Origin: Clostridia bacterium
GTDB lineage: Bacteria > Bacillota > Clostridia > Oscillospirales > CAG-272
NCBI GenBank assembly: GCA_017441005.1
Contig: JAFSAM010000062.1
Coordinates: 1-35,505 of the forward strand
Length of the DNA stretch: 35,505 nt
Reading direction: 5' to 3'
Positions within the stretch are counted from its first letter, which is position 1. Every line of letters starts with the position of its first letter. This document shows positions 31,514 through 35,505 of this stretch, piece after piece. Under the pieces are notes generated by a model that had not been told where the DNA came from, searched no databases, and was given only the letters and a program-made list of their open reading frames with translations. The position numbers and the translations under genes were made by a program.

Positions 31514-34500
31514 TTAGTCCTCTGCAACCTGAGCCTTTTCGCCGTCGTTCTTATCGATCTCGACGTTACGGTATCTCTGGAGACCCGTACCTGCGGGAAT
31601 CAGCTTACCGATAATGACGTTTTCTTTAAGACCGAGCAAGTGGTCGACCTTACCTCTGATAGCCGCATCGGTAAGAACCTTTGTGGTTTCCTGGAAGGAT
31701 GCAGCGGAAAGGAAGGATTCGGTCAACAACGCAGCCTTGGTAATACCAAGCAATACGGTAGTAGCCTTTGCGAGATTGAGATCTCTTTCGCCGGCATCGA
31801 TCCTTGCCTGAATAGCGGCATTTTCGTCGTTATACTCGTTTACGTCGACCATAGATCCGAGCAACAAGCCGGTATCACCGGAATCGTCAACGCGAACCTT
31901 ACGTGTCATCTGACGGGTAATAACCTCGATATGCTTATCGTTGATCTCAACAGACTGGAGACGGTACACACGCTGAACCTCGCGAATGATGTAGTCATAA
32001 ACCGCATCAACACCGTTTACTCTTGCTATATCGGCAGGGCTCATATAACCCTCGGTCAAAGCCTGACCCTTGGTTACGTAGTCACCCTCGGCAACGATAA
32101 CGCTCATGCCGTAAGGAACAGCATAAGTCGAGCTCTCGCCTGTTTCGGGAGAAGTAATCGTAACGTTTCTCGTCTTCTTAACGTCCTGAATGGTAACATT
32201 ACCGCTAAGCTCGGTAATGATAGCTGTCTTCTTGGGACGGCGAGCCTCGAAGAGTTCTTCAACTCTGGGAAGACCCTGTGTAATATCCGAACCAGCAACA
32301 CCACCGGTATGGAAGGTTCTCATCGTAAGCTGTGTACCGGGTTCACCGATAGACTGAGCCGCGATGATACCAACGGATTCACCTACGTTGACAAGCTTAC
32401 CGGACGCCATATCGGCACCGTAACACTTTGCACAAACGCCGTGTCTTGCCTTACACTTAAGAACTGTACGGATATAAACCTTTTCGATTCCTGCTGCAAC
32501 AATGTTGTCAGCATCCTCTTCGGTCATCATTGTATCACCGGGAACGATAACGTTTCCGTTTGCATCAACAACGTCGCCGATCGTATATCTGCCGACAAGT
32601 CTGTCCTTGAAGGGCTCGATAACGTCTCCGCCGTCCTTGATCGTGCTTACCCAATAGCCTTCGGTAGAGCCGCAGTCATCCTCACGAACGATGACCTCCT
32701 GAGATACGTCAACCAGACGTCTGGTCAAGTAACCGGAGTCAGCGGTACGGAGAGCCGTATCGGAAAGCGACTTACGCGCACCACGTGCAGCGATAAAGTA
32801 TTCCAAAATGTTAAGACCTTCACGGAAGTTTGACTTGATCGGGATCTCCATCGTACGTCCGTTTGTTGCGAACATAAGTCCACGCATACCTGCGAGCTGA
32901 CGCATCTGAGTGATGTTACCACGGGCACCGGAGTCGGACATCATCTTGATGGAGTTATAACGGTCAAAGCTTGTCTGAAGTGCGGCAACAACATCCTTTG
33001 TTGTCTGTTCCCAAACAGCAATAACGTTTCTGTAACGCTCATCCTCTGTAAGCTCACCGAGCATAAAGTGTTCCTGGATCTCGGCAACCTTGCTTTCAGC
33101 CTCGCTGATCAAGGTGTACTTTTCGGGAGGAATGGTAACGTCCGCATAAGAGATCGAAATAGATGCTCTTGTCGAATATTTGTAACCCAAAGACTTGATG
33201 TTATCAAGAACGGTAGCTGTTACGGATGCACCGTGATACTTGATACAACGGTCAACGATCTGACCGAGCTGCTTCTTGCCGGCAGTAAACATAATTTCAA
33301 GGTCGAGCACCTTTGAAGGATCGCTTCTGTCGACAAATCCCAAGTCCTGAGGAATGATGCTGTTGAATATAAGTCTACCGAGCGTTGCATCGATAACACC
33401 GGTAACTGTCTCGCCGTTGATCTCACGGCTTACACGAACCTTAATGGGAGCGTGGAGTCCGAGCTGCTTGTTTTCGTAAGCCATCATAGCTTCGTCGAAA
33501 TCGCGGAACACTCTTCCCTCGCCCTTTTCGCCCGCCTTATCTATAGTAAGATAGAACGAACCGAGGACCATATCCTGAGAAGGAACGGTAACTGCTCTAC
33601 CGTCTGCAGGCTTAAGCAGGTTGTTCGCGGAAAGCATAAGGAATCTTGCCTCAGCCTGAGCCTCGGCGGAAAGGGGTACGTGTACAGGCATCTGGTCGCC
33701 GTCGAAGTCGGCGTTGAACGCGGTACATACCAGAGGATGGAGCTTGATCGCTCTGCCCTCAACAAGTACGGGCTCGAATGCCTGAATGGAAAGTCTGTGA
33801 AGTGTAGGAGCACGGTTCAAAAGAACGGGATGTTCCTTGATAACGTTTTCGAGTGCATCCCAAACGTCTGCATTGACCTTCTCGACCTTCTTCTTTGCTT
33901 CCTTGATGTTGGAAGCCTTCTGTGTCTCGACAAGTCTCTTCATTACGAAGGGCTTGAAGAGTTCGAGTGCCATTTCCTTAGGAAGACCGCACTGATAGAT
34001 CTTGAGTTCGGGACCGACAACGATAACCGAACGGCCTGAATAGTCAACACGCTTACCGAGAAGGTTCTGACGGAAACGTCCCTGCTTACCGCGGAGCATT
34101 TCGGACAGCGACTTCAAGGGTCTGTTGTTGGGGCCTGTTACGGGCTTGCCTCTTCTTCCGTTATCGAAGAGAGCGTCTACAGCTTCCTGGAGCATACGCT
34201 TTTCGTTTCTGATAATAATATCGGGAGCGGAAAGCTCGATAAGTCTCTTCAAACGGTTGTTTCTGTTGATTACACGTCTGTAAAGATCGTTGAGGTCACT
34301 TGTCGCGTACCTTCCGCCGTCAAGCTGTACCATAGGACGGATCTCCGGAGGAATTACGGGGATAACGTCGAGGATCATCCATTCGGGTTTGTTGCCCGAC
34401 TTTCTGAACGCCTCAACCACCTCAAGTCTCTTGATTATACGGAGCTTCTTCTGACCTGTTGCGGTAGCAAGCTCTTCCTTGAGCTCTTTTGAAAGAGCCT

Positions 34501-35065
34501 CTATATCAAGCTCGCTGAGAAGCTGCTTGATAGCCTCGGCACCCATACCGACCTTGAAATCGTCCTCATAACGTTCAAGGTTGGTTCTGTATTCACGCTC
34601 TGTAAGAAGCTGCTTCTTTTCAAGAGGTGTGTTGCCGGGATCAATTACAATATACTGTGCAAAGTAGAGCACCTTTTCAAGGAGTCTGGGAGAAATGTCA
34701 AGAAGGAGACCCATTCTCGAAGGGATCGCTCTGAAGTACCAGATGTGAGAAACCGGTGCCGCAAGTTCGATATGACCCATACGTTCACGGCGAACCTTCT
34801 TCGCTGTCACCTCAACGCCACACTTTTCGCAGACCTTACCCTTATAGCGAACTCTCTTGTATTTACCGCACATACATTCCCAGTCCTTGGTAGGACCAAA
34901 GATGCGTTCGCAGTAAAGACCGTCTCGCTCTGCCTTGAGTGTTCTGTAGTTTATTGTTTCGGGACGCTTGACCTCGCCGGAGGACCATTTTCTGATCTTT
35001 TCCGGATCAGCCAGACTAATGCGTATAGAATCGAATATATTATGTTCTTTGCTATGTTCCATCAT
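31514..35065 (-). CDS. rpoC: DNA-directed RNA polymerase subunit beta-prime
   Basis: The start at 35065 (or 35062) is chosen because GGAGA precedes it; ATG 35080 overlaps the rpoB stop and would add five residues. The product is about 1183 residues, normal for Clostridia. Visible landmarks are the N-terminal zinc site (CMCGKYK and CEKCGV), the bridge and clamp regions, the catalytic [13 protein letters not shown], the second zinc site ([13 protein letters not shown]) and the trigger-loop region with [18 protein letters not shown]. It forms the active centre together with beta. It is cotranscribed with rpoB and ends at a strong terminator. Confidence 0.98.
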   Translation of the reverse strand: MMEHSKEHNIFDSIRISLADPEKIRKWSSGEVKRPETINYRTLKAERDGLYCERIFGPTKDWECMCGKYKRVRYKGKVCEKCGVEVTAKKVRRERMGHIELAAPVSHIWYFRAIPSRMGLLLDISPRLLEKVLYFAQYIVIDPGNTPLEKKQLLTEREYRTNLERYEDDFKVGMGAEAIKQLLSELDIEALSKELKEELATATGQKKLRIIKRLEVVEAFRKSGNKPEWMILDVIPVIPPEIRPMVQLDGGRYATSDLNDLYRRVINRNNRLKRLIELSAPDIIIRNEKRMLQEAVDALFDNGRRGKPVTGPNNRPLKSLSEMLRGKQGRFRQNLLGKRVDYSGRSVIVVGPELKIYQCGLPKEMALELFKPFVMKRLVETQKASNIKEAKKKVEKVNADVWDALENVIKEHPVLLNRAPTLHRLSIQAFEPVLVEGRAIKLHPLVCTAFNADFDGDQMPVHVPLSAEAQAEARFLMLSANNLLKPADGRAVTVPSQDMVLGSFYLTIDKAGEKGEGRVFRDFDEAMMAYENKQLGLHAPIKVRVSREINGETVTGVIDATLGRLIFNSIIPQDLGFVDRSDPSKVLDLEIMFTAGKKQLGQIVDRCIKYHGASVTATVLDNIKSLGYKYSTRASISISYADVTIPPEKYTLISEAESKVAEIQEHFMLGELTEDERYRNVIAVWEQTTKDVVAALQTSFDRYNSIKMMSDSGARGNITQMRQLAGMRGLMFATNGRTMEIPIKSNFREGLNILEYFIAARGARKSLSDTALRTADSGYLTRRLVDVSQEVIVREDDCGSTEGYWVSTIKDGGDVIEPFKDRLVGRYTIGDVVDANGNVIVPGDTMMTEEDADNIVAAGIEKVYIRTVLKCKARHGVCAKCYGADMASGKLVNVGESVGIIAAQSIGEPGTQLTMRTFHTGGVAGSDITQGLPRVEELFEARRPKKTAIITELSGNVTIQDVKKTRNVTITSPETGESSTYAVPYGMSVIVAEGDYVTKGQALTEGYMSPADIARVNGVDAVYDYIIREVQRVYRLQSVEINDKHIEVITRQMTRKVRVDDSGDTGLLLGSMVDVNEYNDENAAIQARIDAGERDLNLAKATTVLLGITKAALLTESFLSAASFQETTKVLTDAAIRGKVDHLLGLKENVIIGKLIPAGTGLQRYRNVEIDKNDGEKAQVAED

Positions 35066-35079
35066 CTTTTCTCCTTCCA

Positions 35080-35505
<426 letters not shown>

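Noticed and set aside
31382..32833. Long plus-strand open frame (483 codons) antisense to rpoC
   Set aside because: It lies opposite conserved rpoC, has no ribosome binding site, and its composition is that of a complementary-strand shadow.

Overview
This window comes from a low-to-mid GC Gram-positive of the class Clostridia, probably an uncultured gut-type lineage. That placement is inferred from the cluster ylxM-ffh-rpsP-khpA, an S-box (SAM-I) riboswitch on metK, an RFN (FMN) riboswitch on a RibU-like ECF gene, an S12 with the Firmicutes-type insertion, TTG/GTG starts with strong GGAGG ribosome binding sites, and ten near-consensus sigma-A-type promoters that all have 17-bp spacers. Most housekeeping genes lie on the minus strand.

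Layout. 1-514: 5' part of an M20 amidohydrolase (minus). 640-5425: a four-gene ABC exporter operon of GldA/GldF/GldG/DUF4340 type (minus). 5690-9514: membrane HtrA protease, then a response regulator/histidine kinase pair (plus). 9586-13480: an AT-rich accessory stretch of small multi-pass membrane proteins arranged as degraded tandem units, with remnants of a second gene family before each unit. 13476-15892: ylxM-ffh-rpsP-khpA. 15972-20679: metK, an unknown membrane protein, recD2 and comF, led by a SAM-I riboswitch. 20676-21581: RibU-like gene under an FMN riboswitch. 21621-23139: a lipoprotein with a papain-like Cys/His arrangement. 23165-27730: str operon rpsL-rpsG-fusA-tuf. 27867-29214: BspA-type leucine-rich-repeat lipoprotein (plus). 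29373-31425: membrane-anchored SH3b protein with eleven Cys-rich modules, preceded by a long structured leader. 31514-35505: rpoC and the 3' end of rpoB.

How it fits together. The rpoBC and str operons, usually neighbours in Firmicutes, are separated here by two cell-surface genes; near-identical copies of the rpoC terminator hairpin flank one of them. Surface and envelope functions (ABC exporter, HtrA plus two-component system, LRR and SH3b proteins, lipoprotein) alternate with translation, transcription and cofactor genes.

Most worth a second look: (i) the decaying membrane-protein array at 9.6-13.1 kb with its shared peptide family; (ii) the unassigned leader with a terminator-like hairpin just before the SH3b/Cys-repeat gene; (iii) arginine at position 101 of S12, where lysine is usual; (iv) a hairpin that sequesters the ribosome binding site between metK and the recD2 operon. 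No tRNA, rRNA, CRISPR array, insertion sequence or complete prophage was seen.
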